From NCBI GenBank assembly GCA_937858775.1, contig CALLYX010000156.1:1-6596 (forward strand): a stretch of 6,596 bases of DNA, written 5' to 3'. The position numbers and the translations under genes are program-made. This document shows, piece after piece, positions 6,440 to 6,596 of the stretch (its first letter is position 1; each line of letters begins with the position of its first letter). This DNA is from an uncultured bacterium (lineage in GTDB: Bacteria > Auribacterota > Tritonobacteria > UBA1439). The notes under the pieces are model-generated. The model did not search any database. It saw only the letters and a program-made list of their open reading frames with translations, and was not told where the DNA came from.

Positions 6440-6596
6440 CAGGCCGCGGTCTCCGGCTCGACATAGCGCGGGAAGACGCCGGCCGGCGGCGGCAGCGCGA
6501 TGCCGGGCGTCAGGCGCGTCGTCAGCGCCGCGAAGTCGCGCGCATCCTCGGGCACCGCCAGGAGGTCGAGCAGCTTCGGCGCGCCGAGCGGAATGG
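6439..6596 (-). CDS. metG: Methionyl-tRNA synthetase, C-terminal 51 residues
   Basis: The minus-strand frame is open from the right edge to a TGA at 6441-6439, giving 51 residues. The sequence (KLLDLLAVPEDARDFAAL about one quarter in, then a GIALPPPAGVFPRY segment, then VEPETAA) matches the end of the anticodon-binding helical domain of bacterial MetRS. That domain closes with a xLLDxLG helix and a G..L..P..LFPR strand. It lacks the C-terminal dimerisation (Arc1p/Trbp111-like) domain of E. coli MetG, as is usual for the roughly 515-residue alphaproteobacterial enzymes. The enzyme charges tRNA-Met in the cytoplasm. The 5' part lies outside the window. Codon choice (CGC, GGC, CTG, CTC, GCG) is unlike that of the main cluster. 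Confidence 0.85.
   Translation of the reverse strand, partial: IPLGAPKLLDLLAVPEDARDFAALTTRLTPGIALPPPAGVFPRYVEPETAA

Noticed and set aside
6362..6596. Continuation of the TPR gene as one protein to the window end
   Set aside because: The frame stays open, but the translation is Ser/Arg/Ala-rich nonsense, while the minus strand carries recognisable metG and tatD sequence.
1..6596. CRISPR array, insertion sequence, prophage or retron parts
   Set aside because: No regular repeats, terminal inverted repeats, transposase, integrase or reverse transcriptase motifs were seen on either strand.

Overview
The window is a GC-rich bacterial stretch with short spacers and SD-led genes. One compact, mostly plus-strand gene cluster fills positions 445 to about 6360. 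Coding sequence in this part is full of AGG and GGG codons and of G runs of 7-9 bases. I see no marker that fixes a phylum. An uncultured, high-GC bacterium from a metagenome is my best guess, with low confidence.

Layout. A partial secreted protein gene runs leftward off the window (1-341, minus). Its start codon sits directly behind a perfect TATAAT, so its mRNA may be leaderless. A short AT-richer island (342-444) separates it from a divergent tRNA-Gly(TCC) with an encoded CCA end (445-518). An 82-base leader with no visible T-tract terminator follows. Then come five genes on the plus strand: a cobalamin-binding-type radical SAM protein (601-2064), a soluble GAF-PAS-PAS sensor histidine kinase (2068-4125), an ABC-2 type ATPase (4109-4861), its six-helix permease (4858-5646), and a membrane-anchored or lipoprotein-like TPR protein (5643 to about 6360). 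The gene junctions are a 3-base gap, a 17-base overlap, an ATGA overlap and a GTGA overlap. This strongly suggests one transcript with translational coupling.

How the genes may work together. The ATPase and permease form a plausible complete ABC-2 transporter, with the TPR protein as an envelope-side accessory. The kinase would sense a cytoplasmic signal, and the radical SAM enzyme would modify a substrate. No response regulator and no substrate-defining gene are in the window, so the joint role is inference only.

Right end. From about position 6350-6365 to the end, the sequence changes character. The plus-strand TPR reading frame turns to nonsense. The minus strand instead encodes the last 51 residues of methionyl-tRNA synthetase (metG) followed, with a one-base stop/start overlap, by the first 28 or so residues of a TatD-family nuclease. 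That gene order and sequence style are typical of Alphaproteobacteria. The G runs and AGG codons of the rest of the window disappear there. The simplest reading is a chimeric join (assembly or library artefact) of about 235 bases from another genome.
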